A DNA stretch of 59,749 nucleotides from Ignisphaera sp. (GCA_028275825.1 JAPWTX010000005.1:1-59749), one strand, 5' to 3'; counted from the first letter of the stretch, positions 16,179 to 25,992 are shown. Notes: generated by a model not told the origin, from the sequence alone. Numbers and translations are program-made.

Positions 16179-19100
16179 TCACGAAAAGCTATTTAAGGAT
16201 AGCGCAACTAAATGTGCTAAGTAAACTATTTTAGCTCTTGAAACTGTTAGTCTCTTTAAATCTTCAGCATTTACTGATACCCCTTTGAATTTCATTGATG
16301 CATCTGCTTCATACATATGTTTGTATGCCTTGTATAACTCCTCATATGCGCTTCTCCAGAGAAGGTTCTCCACATCTATTCCATCAACTAGGGCAGTTAG
16401 CGAAGGCGGGTTAATGCCTATGCCTAGAAGCTCTTGCCTAACCTCAACAGCTCTTTCTCTAACTAGTTCTGCTAATCTCTTCAAGTTTGCTGCACCCAAC
16501 TCTCTTGCAGTAGACTCCTTATCGAAAACCACGAGCTTGTAATCAGAGTAATATATGGAGTCCTCTATAAAGCTCTCAAAGTCTCTCAAAGTCTTTGGAG
16601 GAGGCGTGAATGGGTACCTCATGTAGATTTCTGCTACAGCTTTTTCCTCTTCTCCATCAAAATATGCCAAGGTTGTAAGCACCTTTGGTATCGGCTCTTC
16701 CTCTACCTGTAGAGAGGTGGCGTCTAAGGCTATTACCTGTAGTGCTCTACTAGGCTTCGGAATTAGCACTTTCTTACCTCTAAAAATAGCTGAGACCTTA
16801 TCCCTTAGTAACACATAGTTTATTATCCTGCTAGCAACTTCTCTAATTAATGAAGGGTCTATAGCGAGACTAATAAAATCGCTGTAAGCTATTTCATCTA
16901 ACTGTGATAGCAACACGATATCCAGTTCGTCAAATGTGTGAGATTCTACAGCTTTTCTAACACTAATCCAATCCAACACCTCCAGCAATCCTGCTGCCTC
17001 TGGCTCATGCAAAGTAATGAACTTCTTTTCACCAATCTTATCAATGCTATACATTATGGTTTCAAATGGTACTCCAAACACCCTTCTCAGCACAAGCATT
17101 AGGTATGCTAGTCCTAGGCGGAGGAGTGTTGTATCTTCTCTATCATCAACAGCAAATATCATTCCATAGGTGAAGTCCCTGTACTCCCCAAAGGTCTCTA
17201 CAGGCACATAAATCACCTTCCTATCATAGGTTACAAACACGTTATCCCCTGTCTTAACAATTCTGGGTCTACTTGAGGTCAGATGCCACAAAACCCTGTT
17301 TGGTATCTTCTTAAGCTCTCCAAAGCCATTTCTAGGTGGATAAACCACTGCAAGTACATAGCTGTGTAGCTTGCCTCTGCCAATGTCTCTGAGAAACGAT
17401 GCTTCTTCTCCCCATAGCATCTTTACATACTTATATTCCTCATATGCTTCTGCTAAAGCATCGTAACTAAATATGTTCAGTTTATTGAGAGGTCTTTCAA
17501 CTACTGCTCTTACGATTCTAGAGCTCTTCCCACTTTCAACTCTAATCACAACAGAATCTTCACCAATATCAAAACATCCTATTTGAAACCTCTCAACCAG
17601 GTCACAGTGTCCTATTGGTTCTAAGGGTTTTGATGACCCATCAACATCTAAATACCTTTTAATTCCATATGGGGGGCCAAACTCATAAAAGTTTATTCTC
17701 TCCCAAATCCACTTAGCCTTTTCAATATTGACTGTGTTATCCTTCATAACCACTCCTATGCTCTTCAATACATCATGCTCTTCTTTCAAAAGCTCATTTT
17801 TGTACCATGGAGAAAGTATTTTTGCAAGCCCCTTGAACAGCGCTATGTACTTGTTTCCCGGATTAACAACAACTTTCTCTAGTGGTAAAGAAAGCCACTT
17901 CTCTAGAGCTGTAAAACCTTTTGATAGTAATTCCCAGTCCCATCTAGAGGAGGGTATTATTATAGATTCTGAGAAAGGTATTTCCCTTCGTCTTCCTTTT
18001 CTACCCTCTCTCTGGAGGAACTCCCTCACATCCTCTGGAAGACCTATATGCACAACTCTTACCACAGTCCCTATATCAATACCTTGTATAAGGGTTCTAG
18101 GACTAATTATTATCTTGACCTCGCCTCGCCTAGCCCCCTCCTCAATCCTCTTCCTAACCTCCTTCGGGACTAGGTGGTGATGTGCATACACCTTTTCACC
18201 TACTCTTTCTCTAAGCATTTTAGCAAGTTCATCTGCCCTCGCAATACTCCTTGTAAATACCAGTGTTACACCATCTTCACTGACGTATCTCGATAGAATT
18301 TCAGCTACATCTATGAACATTGATGGTGTTTGCACTCCCAAGGCTTCGAGAAACTGCAGGACTTTGTAAGAGTTTTGCTTAAACGACTCAAAATCTTCGA
18401 AGGCCTTCAATATCTCAGGCGGTGCATTGTTTTTCGTAGCAACATCTCTGTATTCCTGGATTCTGCTCCACACGCTTCTCAGATTCTTCCCCAGCACTAT
18501 GTATACTCTATTCTCTACTCTAAATGGTTTCCCCTCCACCACACTGCATTCCCTTCCAGTTTTGCTCTTCAAATAGCTGCATATCTCTTCTGGATTGGCA
18601 AGAGTTGCTGTAAGCATAGCTAACTGAGGCTTCTTCTCTGAAACATCTGAAAGAACATCCACTATGGCGAGAATCAATGCCACTTCTCGCGGGGTGTAGA
18701 AATCCAGTTCATCAAATACCAGCATGTCAAGCTTTCTGAAGATGGGGTAGAGAGCCGTTGACTGTGGTTTTAATAGGAATTTCTTAGCTTCGTGAAAGAG
18801 GAAAGCCGGGTTTGTGGCAACTATATTTGCTTCTGCAACAGCTTTTCTAAGACCTTGAAAACCAACCTTCTTAACCATATCATCTCTCGACAGAGCGTCT
18901 AGTGGCAGTATCTTGGCACCTATAGAACTGGAGTATGCTGAGAGCCTGGCTATCTGGTCATTTGCTAGTGCTAGTGTTGGATAGACAGCGACGACTCTAA
19001 AATTCTTGTCTTTCTTAAACATCTTGTAAAAGTATAGAAACCATGCCTCTGTCTTTCCAGAGCCAGCCCCAGATATCAATATAGCGTTGTTCCCATTCTG

Positions 19101-19292
19101 CAGAGCTTCTAATGCTCTAAGCTGATGTTCATAGAGAAGATTGTTTGAAATCTGAATACCTCGGTATTTGAATTCTGGGATGAGATCAGCAAAACGTGTA
19201 TCAATAGTGCTGGGCTCTATAGGGGGGTCAACCTTTTTTATGTAGTCATAGCCCAGAGCCTTCAGAACATCATCACTACTAGTAACATTCAC
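16179..19292 (-). CDS. Large SF2 DEAD/DEAH-box helicase
   Basis: A 1037-residue superfamily 2 ATPase. Motifs in order from the N-terminus: LYEHQLRALEAL (Q-like), GAGSGKTEAWF (I), MLVFDELDFYTPREVALI (II, DELD), MLTATL (III), VTLVFTRSIARADELAK (IV), SPRTLIQGIDIG (V) and QREGRKGRRRE (VI). A C-terminal half of about 550 residues has no domain I can name. The SGSGKTE-like motif I and large size recall the COG1205/YprA and Lhr-like groups, but the C-terminal cysteine cluster of YprA proteins is not visible. GTG at 19292 is preferred, six bases after AGGTG. Nucleic-acid target unknown. Confidence 0.85.
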   Translation of the reverse strand: MNVTSSDDVLKALGYDYIKKVDPPIEPSTIDTRFADLIPEFKYRGIQISNNLLYEHQLRALEALQNGNNAILISGAGSGKTEAWFLYFYKMFKKDKNFRVVAVYPTLALANDQIARLSAYSSSIGAKILPLDALSRDDMVKKVGFQGLRKAVAEANIVATNPAFLFHEAKKFLLKPQSTALYPIFRKLDMLVFDELDFYTPREVALILAIVDVLSDVSEKKPQLAMLTATLANPEEICSYLKSKTGRECSVVEGKPFRVENRVYIVLGKNLRSVWSRIQEYRDVATKNNAPPEILKAFEDFESFKQNSYKVLQFLEALGVQTPSMFIDVAEILSRYVSEDGVTLVFTRSIARADELAKMLRERVGEKVYAHHHLVPKEVRKRIEEGARRGEVKIIISPRTLIQGIDIGTVVRVVHIGLPEDVREFLQREGRKGRRREIPFSESIIIPSSRWDWELLSKGFTALEKWLSLPLEKVVVNPGNKYIALFKGLAKILSPWYKNELLKEEHDVLKSIGVVMKDNTVNIEKAKWIWERINFYEFGPPYGIKRYLDVDGSSKPLEPIGHCDLVERFQIGCFDIGEDSVVIRVESGKSSRIVRAVVERPLNKLNIFSYDALAEAYEEYKYVKMLWGEEASFLRDIGRGKLHSYVLAVVYPPRNGFGELKKIPNRVLWHLTSSRPRIVKTGDNVFVTYDRKVIYVPVETFGEYRDFTYGMIFAVDDREDTTLLRLGLAYLMLVLRRVFGVPFETIMYSIDKIGEKKFITLHEPEAAGLLEVLDWISVRKAVESHTFDELDIVLLSQLDEIAYSDFISLAIDPSLIREVASRIINYVLLRDKVSAIFRGKKVLIPKPSRALQVIALDATSLQVEEEPIPKVLTTLAYFDGEEEKAVAEIYMRYPFTPPPKTLRDFESFIEDSIYYSDYKLVVFDKESTARELGAANLKRLAELVRERAVEVRQELLGIGINPPSLTALVDGIDVENLLWRSAYEELYKAYKHMYEADASMKFKGVSVNAEDLKRLTVSRAKIVYLAHLVALSLNSFS

Positions 19293-19353
19293 TGAATACA
19301 CCTGTCAGAGAGGATTCATGTCATCATTTGTTCAGAGCCCACCACACTCATCA

Positions 19354-19827
19354 CTACTCTGCAAAATACTCAATATTTATCTCATCTTTTACAGCCTTAA
19401 ATATGACGCTGGTTACGCTCTCCTTTATGTAAGGGTTTTTCAAAACCTTCTTTATAAATGAATTGAGGTCAGCTACATCTTTGAATACCGCTATAATAGC
19501 TATATCATACTCTCCTGTAATGTCATAAACACCTCTAACCCTGGGCTCTTTAGCTAAAACATTTTCAACCTCCTCAATATGCGCACCATCTACTTTAAAG
19601 AGTGTGAGTGCCATTAACCCATATCCAAGCTTCAGGTAGTCTAAAACAGCTTCACATCTTCTAATAAGGCCTGCCTCATAAAGCCTTTTCACTCTTTTCA
19701 GTATTAGCGAAGGTGATTTGCCGACAGCTTTTGCTACCTCTCTAATGCTCTTGCTACAGTCCTGTTTAAGCACCTCAAGTATCTGCTTATCTAAGTCATC
19801 TAATTCTAGAGTCAATGATTGAAACAC
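19354..19827 (-). CDS. Lrp/AsnC-family transcription regulator (second)
   Basis: A 157-residue Lrp-like protein. The HTH is at about 10-50 (LDDLDKQILEVLKQDC, SIREVAKAVGKSPSLILKRVKRLYEAGLI) and the RAM domain has the core GEYDIAIIAVFKDVADLNSFI. It ends close to the typical length. GTG at 19827 gives the longest form, while a TTG at 19815 behind GGTG is equally likely. The gene stands upstream of the SF2 helicase in the same direction, so it might be co-transcribed with it. Confidence 0.88.
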   Translation of the reverse strand: MFQSLTLELDDLDKQILEVLKQDCSKSIREVAKAVGKSPSLILKRVKRLYEAGLIRRCEAVLDYLKLGYGLMALTLFKVDGAHIEEVENVLAKEPRVRGVYDITGEYDIAIIAVFKDVADLNSFIKKVLKNPYIKESVTSVIFKAVKDEINIEYFAE

Positions 19828-19848
19828 CAGTTAAGCAGTAGCGCTTCA

Positions 19849-20175
19849 CTACCTTAAATCTGTCCTCAGATGACCTTTTCTAGTTAGATTTGTAACTAGT
19901 CTCCAAAACCTTGATTCACTTAGCACAGAGGTGTCAAAGCCCCTTTCCTCTAGATACTGTTTTGTTGCTTCATAGAGTGCATCTATATTGTACCTTGTTA
20001 TAGCACCTCCCGAAACATCTTTAATAGCATCTACAATATCTTCATTGCTTGGGAACCTGCCCCTCCTCTCCCTAGAGCCTGCCCTTCTCACTCGCTCTTT
20101 TCTCTCATACTCAACTATTTCATCGAGCAATTCCTTGGGTATATCTGTAAGCGCTTTATCCATGTCCTCCGACAT
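19849..20175 (-). CDS. Small charged protein, unknown function, 108 aa
   Basis: No family recognised. The N-terminal half is highly charged and arginine-rich (EYERKERVRRAGSRERRG) with an extended linker. The C-terminal half looks like a small helical domain, possibly winged-helix (ITRYNIDALYEATKQYLEERG, ending RKGHLRTDLR). A TATA box at 20202-20214 lies 27-39 bases upstream, so the mRNA is probably leaderless from the ATG at 20175. It is divergent from the gene pair at 20246. DNA or RNA binding is plausible from charge alone. Confidence 0.65.
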   Translation of the reverse strand: MSEDMDKALTDIPKELLDEIVEYERKERVRRAGSRERRGRFPSNEDIVDAIKDVSGGAITRYNIDALYEATKQYLEERGFDTSVLSESRFWRLVTNLTRKGHLRTDLR

Positions 20176-20201
20176 AGTCTCAGAAACTCATTATTCAGAA
20201 G

Positions 20202-20224
20202 GCTTTATATATTTCTATAAAAAC
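20202..20224. promoter_or_regulatory. Back-to-back TATA boxes of a divergent gene pair
   Basis: AAATATATAAAGC (minus strand, 20214-20202) serves the gene starting at 20175. TTCTATAAAAAC (plus strand, 20213-20224) serves the gene starting at 20246. Both are 22-39 bases from their ATG, consistent with two nearly leaderless transcripts. Confidence 0.5.
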
Positions 20225-20245
20225 TAGTTTTGGTAGTGCTTCGCT

Positions 20246-20581
20246 ATGGTATTAGAGGATAATATCGTTACAAAGTTTCAGGCATATATAATCTATAGCA
20301 AGAGCTTGAAGGAGATTCTTAGGAGAGTGATAAACTATATGCAGGGCTGCAACAATATTGTAAGCGATGCTGAGCTAAAGCCAGAATTTGAGGAGCTGTG
20401 TAGCGATTCTAAGCCGCAATACATGGAGTTTCTAAACAGTGATGCTGTTGATAAGGCTGTGATGCAGACTGAGTTCAACAGAGCTATTGTACTCAAGGTT
20501 TCCTCCCCTAGAAGTGATGTGCATGCTATAGCACTTATACCTACTAATCAACGTAATAAAGAGGCTGCCTCAAAAAGGTGA
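20246..20581 (+). CDS. Unknown protein, first gene of a coupled pair, 111 aa
   Basis: Not recognised. A mixed alpha/beta composition with an N-terminal strand region (FQAYIIYSKSLKEILRRVINYM) and a basic, disordered C-terminus. Its TGA overlaps the start of the next gene, so the two are translationally coupled and probably act together. ATG 20246 follows a TATA box by about 25-30 bases, suggesting a leaderless mRNA. If the partner is SecB-like, this might be a co-chaperone or a second SecB-fold subunit, but the sequence itself does not show that. Confidence 0.65.
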   Translation: MVLEDNIVTKFQAYIIYSKSLKEILRRVINYMQGCNNIVSDAELKPEFEELCSDSKPQYMEFLNSDAVDKAVMQTEFNRAIVLKVSSPRSDVHAIALIPTNQRNKEAASKR

Positions 20582-20982
20582 TGGATGTGCCTAACATTGG
20601 ATTTAGGATTGATAGTGTGAGAGCTGAGAGATACAGCTTAGAGCCTGTGCCCCAGCTTAACATAAACATGAATGTAATGTTTGGAAAGCCAGAGAAGAAA
20701 GATGATAACTACTTACTTGGATTTGTGATAAAAATTGATTGCACACCCCCTGTAGCTTCAATAGACCTAAAAGGAGTTGTCATGGTAACACCATTGAATA
20801 AAGATGAGGCTAAGGCCCTTGAGGAAGAGTTTAAAAAAGGTGTTCCATACCCACTCCTACTCACCATCTACAGCTACACACTTCCTCTAGTATCACTGCT
20901 ATCAAGAGAAATGGGTATCCCCCCACCAATACAACCCCCACAACCACCACAACAACCGAAATCCCTAGATTACCACGTATGA
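20581..20982 (+). CDS. SecB-like fold protein (tentative)
   Basis: A 133-residue protein beginning NIGFRIDSVRAERYSLEP. Its pattern is short beta strands, a middle GFVIKIDC strand, a helix KDEAKALEEEFKK, then the segment PLLLTIYSYTLPLVSLLSREMGIPPPIQ and a proline-rich tail. The closing combination of a core helix with alternating hydrophobics then G-x-PP-x-x-PP resembles SecB and the SecB-like antitoxin chaperones (helix ending before the PP-L tail). This is inferred by eye from pattern, not from strong identity. The start overlaps the preceding stop codon behind AGGTG. No toxin, sec gene or chaperone is adjacent. Confidence 0.6.
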   Translation: MDVPNIGFRIDSVRAERYSLEPVPQLNINMNVMFGKPEKKDDNYLLGFVIKIDCTPPVASIDLKGVVMVTPLNKDEAKALEEEFKKGVPYPLLLTIYSYTLPLVSLLSREMGIPPPIQPPQPPQQPKSLDYHV

Positions 20983-21164
20983 ACACATATCCAGCACAAC
21001 CAAAATCTATTGACATACACCTTCAAACATCTCACAAAACATCTTACCGCCTCTCACTCTTAAGATGTGAAGACTCTTCTAGCACTGCCCATTAGTTCTC
21101 CACATCTATTCGAATTACATCTATCATCTGAGGAATGCATGATTAAAATGGTGAGTATCGTTGT

Positions 21165-22685
21165 TTAGAGGAAGTAGAGGTATAGCAATGATACAACAAG
21201 CTGAAGCGTTGTTATTACAAGAGCAAGTCTAAGCCAATTGCCCCACGTAATCTTTATCCTACGTTTTTCCGCAAGACCTACAGCAACTATGTTTGCTGTA
21301 GAGCCAACAGGTGTATAATTCCCGCCAAAAACACCGCCAAATAGTAGTGCAAAATATATTAAGGAGCTTGCAAGCCCTATTTGGCTAAACAGCATTGCTA
21401 TAGGTGTGAATGTTACTATAACAGATAAATTATCTAAAACTGAGCTTAGGGCTGCTGATGCAAACAGCATTACGAATAGAAGCATAAATGGAGACACCGC
21501 TACATGTGAGAAGACATAGGCTAGCTTCGTCATGACACCTGTATATGTAAGGACATAGCTAAGCATGAAGAGGAATATAAAGAACAATATCGAAGACCAT
21601 TCAACAGATCTTTCAACAAATTTAGATATTTCCTCCATAGGGATGAGGGCAAACATTACTATTATGAATATATATGGTACAAATGCTAGAAATGCGTGAG
21701 GATCTATAGGTGCTCCATAGAATTTTGAAAGCATCTGAACTATAAAGTCATTGAATGCTACTGTTAGTATGAAGGCCAATAGCATCCCTAATCCAATGTA
21801 TATTCTCGTGGCCTCTCTATTTCCTGTCCTTAGCTCTATTCTATGTCTTGCTACATATGCCTCAATTCTGTGAGCAAACTTCTTAAAAGCTTCGTTCCAC
21901 GTCTTAATAAGGCCTTTCTCAAGAGGAATGAATGCTGCCAATAGCACTGCAAGGTTTAATATAGAAAGTGGAAAAGCAGTTCTAATAAACATTGAAACAC
22001 TCATGTTTGTCTTGAACAAGAGGTACACCCCTATAGGGTTGCCTATTGGCATAGCTGTACTTCCAGTGTTGGTGGCCAAGACGCTCAATATTATTAATGG
22101 CGCTACATCAACACGCATTATGCTGGCTATTTCTAAAGCAAGCATTACCACATAAATTATGCTAGTAACCTCACCTAATGCTGCTGAAAGAATATAAGAA
22201 AGTAGGGAAAGTAAGACTACAAGAATTATCGCATTGCTCTTTGCCAATTCTAATATCCTCAAAGCAAGATATCTAAATATACCAAGCTCTCTGAAGATGC
22301 CGGCTAAAGTCATGCTACCCACTAGAAATAATATCAAATCCCATGACACAGCGTTTAGAATGATCTGGGGTGTTGCTATCCCAACAACGATTAGTAGAGC
22401 CAGTGCAAGCATTGCTGCAGCAGTACGCCACTCCATCCTAATTACTGTAAGTGCTATTGCAAATAGAAAAAGCGCTAGTGAGACCCCTTGCACTAAACTC
22501 ATTCTACTTGAATTTATTGTTTCTAAACACATAGAAGTTGAAACATTGAGACCTATTTCCTCACACCACTGTCTAACTATGAGCTGACCTGTAGAGTCCA
22601 TTCCTATGTATAGAAAATGCATGGCAATAATCGATATCGCTAGAATTGATACAAAGATTATAACAACTTTTTCAAAAGTATTCAA
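21165..22685 (-). CDS. Ion transporter of the ArsB/NhaD (IT) superfamily
   Basis: A 506-residue polytopic membrane protein with about 11-12 hydrophobic spans. Family hallmarks are the repeated re-entrant pattern SAALGEVTSIIYVVMLALE and SSVLDNLSVIVTFTPIAM, plus NTGSTAMPIGNPIG and GGNYTPVGSTANIVAVG. This is the two-fold inverted-repeat layout of the ArsB/NhaD/SLC13 group, which export arsenite or exchange Na+/H+ or carry anions. No arsenic resistance genes are nearby, so a cation/proton antiporter or anion carrier is equally likely. Start is TTG at 22685. It is divergent from hel308. Confidence 0.82.
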   Translation of the reverse strand: MNTFEKVVIIFVSILAISIIAMHFLYIGMDSTGQLIVRQWCEEIGLNVSTSMCLETINSSRMSLVQGVSLALFLFAIALTVIRMEWRTAAAMLALALLIVVGIATPQIILNAVSWDLILFLVGSMTLAGIFRELGIFRYLALRILELAKSNAIILVVLLSLLSYILSAALGEVTSIIYVVMLALEIASIMRVDVAPLIILSVLATNTGSTAMPIGNPIGVYLLFKTNMSVSMFIRTAFPLSILNLAVLLAAFIPLEKGLIKTWNEAFKKFAHRIEAYVARHRIELRTGNREATRIYIGLGMLLAFILTVAFNDFIVQMLSKFYGAPIDPHAFLAFVPYIFIIVMFALIPMEEISKFVERSVEWSSILFFIFLFMLSYVLTYTGVMTKLAYVFSHVAVSPFMLLFVMLFASAALSSVLDNLSVIVTFTPIAMLFSQIGLASSLIYFALLFGGVFGGNYTPVGSTANIVAVGLAEKRRIKITWGNWLRLALVITTLQLVVSLLYLYFL

Positions 22686-22840
22686 ACCAGTCGCCTATCA
22701 TAACCATGTTTTGGTATTTTATTGCACTGCTTCTATATAAGCTTTTCTACGAAACTATAGCTAAACAAAGTGATGCCACATTATCGCGTACCCGATTTTA
22801 TAATATGTTTTCTGAATATTGTTTGAGGTGGTCTTGGAAA

Positions 22841-25009
22841 GTGAGTGATGTAGAGTTAAGCGAGGTTATAGTTAAGGGTTTGCGTGAAAGAGGCTATATC
22901 AACTTTACACCACCTCAGCTTGAGGCTTTGAAAACAGGTTTCCTTAGAGGGGAAAACCTTGTTGTGTGTGCTCCTACGGCTAGTGGTAAGACTTTAATTG
23001 GTGAGATAGCCCTTGTTTCTGCAGCTTTGAGAGGGTTGAAAGGTATTTACACTAGTCCTCTCAAGGCCTTAGCTTATGAAAAGTATGAGGAATTTAGTTT
23101 TTGGGGTAGATATGGTGTTGAGGTTGGCATTTCTATGGGTGACTACGAGGTTACAGAGGATGAAATTAAGAGGCTTTCTAGCTTCAATATCATTGTAACT
23201 ACATATGAAAGACTGGATTCTATCCTTAGGAGGAGGCCTTCCTGGTTGATGAATGTGGGTGTTGTAGTTATAGACGAGCTTCATATGCTTGGCGATGAGA
23301 GTAGAGGGCACATAGTTGAGATGATTGCTACCAGAGCAAAGCTTCTGGGTATACAGGTTGTGGGGCTTTCTGCCACCATAGGCAATGCCGAGGAGCTCGC
23401 TAAGTGGCTTAATGCAAAGCTTGTTAAATCTTATTGGAGACCTGTAAAGCTTTATGAGGTGCCTACTTACAGAGCTGCCGATGGTAAGTACATAATGTTC
23501 TTTCCTGATGAACTTGGTAAGGAGAGTACCCCACTTATAGTCGATGATGTTACTAGGTACTGGATTAATGAGGCTCTGAGAGGGGGGTTCAATGTTTTGG
23601 AGTTTAAGTATTCTAGAAGGGGTGTTGAAGAGCTTGCAGAGCAGTACTCCTTATATGTATGCTCAAATCTCAGTGAAGATGATAAGACTGAGTTGAATAA
23701 GCTTCTTCAGGAAATGAAAATGGAGCTTCCAGACTTTGAATATGAGAAGCTAGAGCACTTAGTAAGATGTGGTGTGGCATATCACCATGCTGGGCTTTCT
23801 CCTGAGGCTAGAAGGTTTATTGAAAGGATGTTTAGAGAGAGATTCATAAAGTACTTGTCTGCAACGCCAACGCTTGCCATGGGCGTTAACCTGCCTGCTA
23901 GGGTTGTCATAATCAATACTTATTACTATACTGGTGGAGGTAGAGAGAAGATAAGTGTTTTGGAGTATAAGCAACTGTCTGGAAGAGCTGGAAGACCTCA
24001 GTATGATCCCTATGGAATAGTCATAGTTTCAAAGGATGTTAGAAATCTTAAGGAGGCAGAGTACTATATAAAGAGCCCCCCTGAACCCATATCATCTACA
24101 TTACTGAGCGAAGCAGCGCTTAGAAGACATGTACTTGCAGTAATAGCTTCACAAGAAGCGAATAAATTAAATGAGATAGCCAAGTTCTTTTCAAGCACGT
24201 TTGCTGCTATTAAGATGGGGAGAAAGGCTCTTGAAAGGAAGTTACTAAATGTGTTACAACTTTTGGAGGAGCTCAACATGGTTAAGAGCAGGATTGTTGC
24301 TGAAGAGAATATCTATACAGCTACAAAACTAGGGGCAGCTACATCAATGCTCTACGTAGATCCACTAACAACAGCGTTAATAGTTGAAGGTTTGAGAAGA
24401 GCACAGAAACCAACTGAGTTATACTATCTTGCACTCATAGGTATGAGCCCTGATTTTGCTGATGTGAATATTGGTAGAGGTGTTAGAAGAGCTCAAGAAG
24501 AGATTGTAGAAAGTTATGCAGAAAGTAGGCTACTACCAGATAGCGAATTGGAGTATATATTTAGGGATCCGAAAGTCGATTGGATTCGTGGTGCTGTTAT
24601 AGGAATGATTCTGAGGGATTGGATAGAAGAAGTCCCTGAGAGAAGGATATTGGAGGTATATGGTATAGAGGCAGGAGATTTAAGGGTGATAAGAGAGAAT
24701 GGAGAATGGCTAGCATATGCTGCAGCAGTTATAGCACAGATCCTTGGCATGCAAGATAATGCTGCAAAATTATTTAAGCTAGTTGAAAGAATTAAACATG
24801 GTGTTAAAGAGGATGCCCTAGAACTTGTGAAGATAAGGTATGTTGGCAGGGTTAGGGCGAGAACAATGCTAGCTTATGGTATAAGGACAGTTAATGATGT
24901 AATAGCCAAGGAGAGTTTGATTCGAAAACTCTTTGGTGATGGTTGGGGGGAGAAGATAGTTGAGGAGGTCAAGAGACTTGGAGTAGTCAAAATGGAAAAA
25001 CTTAAATAG
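22841..25009 (+). CDS. hel308: Hel308/Hjm 3'-5' DNA helicase
   Basis: SF2 Ski2-like repair helicase that unwinds stalled forks. Motifs: Q-region FTPPQLEALKTG, Walker A APTASGKTLIGE, DEAH-type box VVIDELHMLGDESRG, SATI, YHHAGLSPEAR, TLAMGVNLPARVVI and QLSGRAGRPQYDP. The C-terminal helix-loop-helix clamp ends with IRYVGRVRARTMLAYGI. GTG at 22841 is chosen: GAGGTGG precedes it by nine bases, a TATA-like TTTATAATA lies at about 22796-22806, and the resulting 722 residues match the family. An upstream ATG at 22706 would add 45 non-homologous residues. Confidence 0.95.
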   Translation: MSDVELSEVIVKGLRERGYINFTPPQLEALKTGFLRGENLVVCAPTASGKTLIGEIALVSAALRGLKGIYTSPLKALAYEKYEEFSFWGRYGVEVGISMGDYEVTEDEIKRLSSFNIIVTTYERLDSILRRRPSWLMNVGVVVIDELHMLGDESRGHIVEMIATRAKLLGIQVVGLSATIGNAEELAKWLNAKLVKSYWRPVKLYEVPTYRAADGKYIMFFPDELGKESTPLIVDDVTRYWINEALRGGFNVLEFKYSRRGVEELAEQYSLYVCSNLSEDDKTELNKLLQEMKMELPDFEYEKLEHLVRCGVAYHHAGLSPEARRFIERMFRERFIKYLSATPTLAMGVNLPARVVIINTYYYTGGGREKISVLEYKQLSGRAGRPQYDPYGIVIVSKDVRNLKEAEYYIKSPPEPISSTLLSEAALRRHVLAVIASQEANKLNEIAKFFSSTFAAIKMGRKALERKLLNVLQLLEELNMVKSRIVAEENIYTATKLGAATSMLYVDPLTTALIVEGLRRAQKPTELYYLALIGMSPDFADVNIGRGVRRAQEEIVESYAESRLLPDSELEYIFRDPKVDWIRGAVIGMILRDWIEEVPERRILEVYGIEAGDLRVIRENGEWLAYAAAVIAQILGMQDNAAKLFKLVERIKHGVKEDALELVKIRYVGRVRARTMLAYGIRTVNDVIAKESLIRKLFGDGWGEKIVEEVKRLGVVKMEKLK

Positions 25010-25051
25010 TTAGAATGTTATTTCTATGACGTTTAACTGGGGGTTGAATTT

Positions 25052-25987
25052 ATGGGCAAGTCAAAAGTATTGTTTGCCAAAGCTCAGCTAGAGAAGCTTG
25101 GAAAAGAATATTCATTACCTTACAAGTTTTCAAAGCTCTTAGAGCAGAGCTCTTTAAAGAACATGATCACTCCAGGAAGTATTGTGGCTATAAAGATACA
25201 TGTTGGGGATATGGAGCATGGAGGCTATAGAACGATAAGACCTTTGTTTGTCAAAATACTTGTTGATCATGTTAAGAAATTGGGTGGAATACCTTTCATT
25301 ACTGATACTTGGGGTTTGAGACACATATTAGTGGGTATAGAGAATGGCTATAACTATGAAACCATAGGTGCAATTGCACTACCTGTTTCCGGTATTAAGG
25401 AAACGGATTTGATAAAGGTCCGCGTACCAAATCCTCTAAGAGTTCCTGAAGTTGAGATAGGATCTGCAGTGTTTTATGCTGATGTTTTGATAAATTTCGC
25501 TCACTCAAAAGGACACCCATCATCAGGTTACGGAGGCGTTATAAAGAATATTGCCATGGGTTGCACAGGCCCCAACACAAGATCTGCTATACATAACCTC
25601 GAAAAAGAGGATCAGATTGGTAAAGCTTTTCAGGAGGGCATGGTTGATGCTGTTCATGGCACAGTTTTAAACAAATCAGGAAAAGTCTTTCACATAAACT
25701 ATGTAATGGATGTGCAACCAACATGTGATTGCGCTCCATGGTCTGATGTACCCATAGTGCCCGATATGGGGATCCTGGCGTCAGAAGACGTTGTTGCATT
25801 GGAGAAGGCAACACTAGATCTAATAAACAATGCCCCAGTGGTGCCCGGTTCAATAGGTGAGAAAGCTGGTTTAAAGGCTGGTGACAACAAGTTTCTTGTG
25901 ATACATGGCAAAGATCCGTACATACAGGTTGAAGCAGCCTATAGGAAGGGTCTTGGAAGCATGGATTATGAGATAGTTGAGGTATAG
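25052..25987 (+). CDS. DUF362 family protein
   Basis: A 311-residue DUF362 protein. Visible markers are VAIKIHVGD near the N-terminus, GGIPFITDTWGLR, INFAHSKGHPSSGYGGVIKNIAMGC, PTCDCAPWSDVPIVPDMG and VALEKATLDLIN. Five cysteines include the CDC pair, which may bind an iron-sulfur cluster. Its function is not established in the family. It is five bases upstream of a di-cluster ferredoxin gene, and in many genomes the two are one fused polypeptide, so they likely work as one redox unit. The gene follows hel308 by 42 bases, possibly in one transcript. Confidence 0.85.
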   Translation: MGKSKVLFAKAQLEKLGKEYSLPYKFSKLLEQSSLKNMITPGSIVAIKIHVGDMEHGGYRTIRPLFVKILVDHVKKLGGIPFITDTWGLRHILVGIENGYNYETIGAIALPVSGIKETDLIKVRVPNPLRVPEVEIGSAVFYADVLINFAHSKGHPSSGYGGVIKNIAMGCTGPNTRSAIHNLEKEDQIGKAFQEGMVDAVHGTVLNKSGKVFHINYVMDVQPTCDCAPWSDVPIVPDMGILASEDVVALEKATLDLINNAPVVPGSIGEKAGLKAGDNKFLVIHGKDPYIQVEAAYRKGLGSMDYEIVEV

Positions 25988-25992
25988 CTAAG

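Noticed and set aside
21165-22685. Arsenite efflux pump (arsB) as a firm name
   Set aside because: Membership in the IT superfamily is clear, but no arsR, arsC or arsA is nearby and substrate cannot be inferred.
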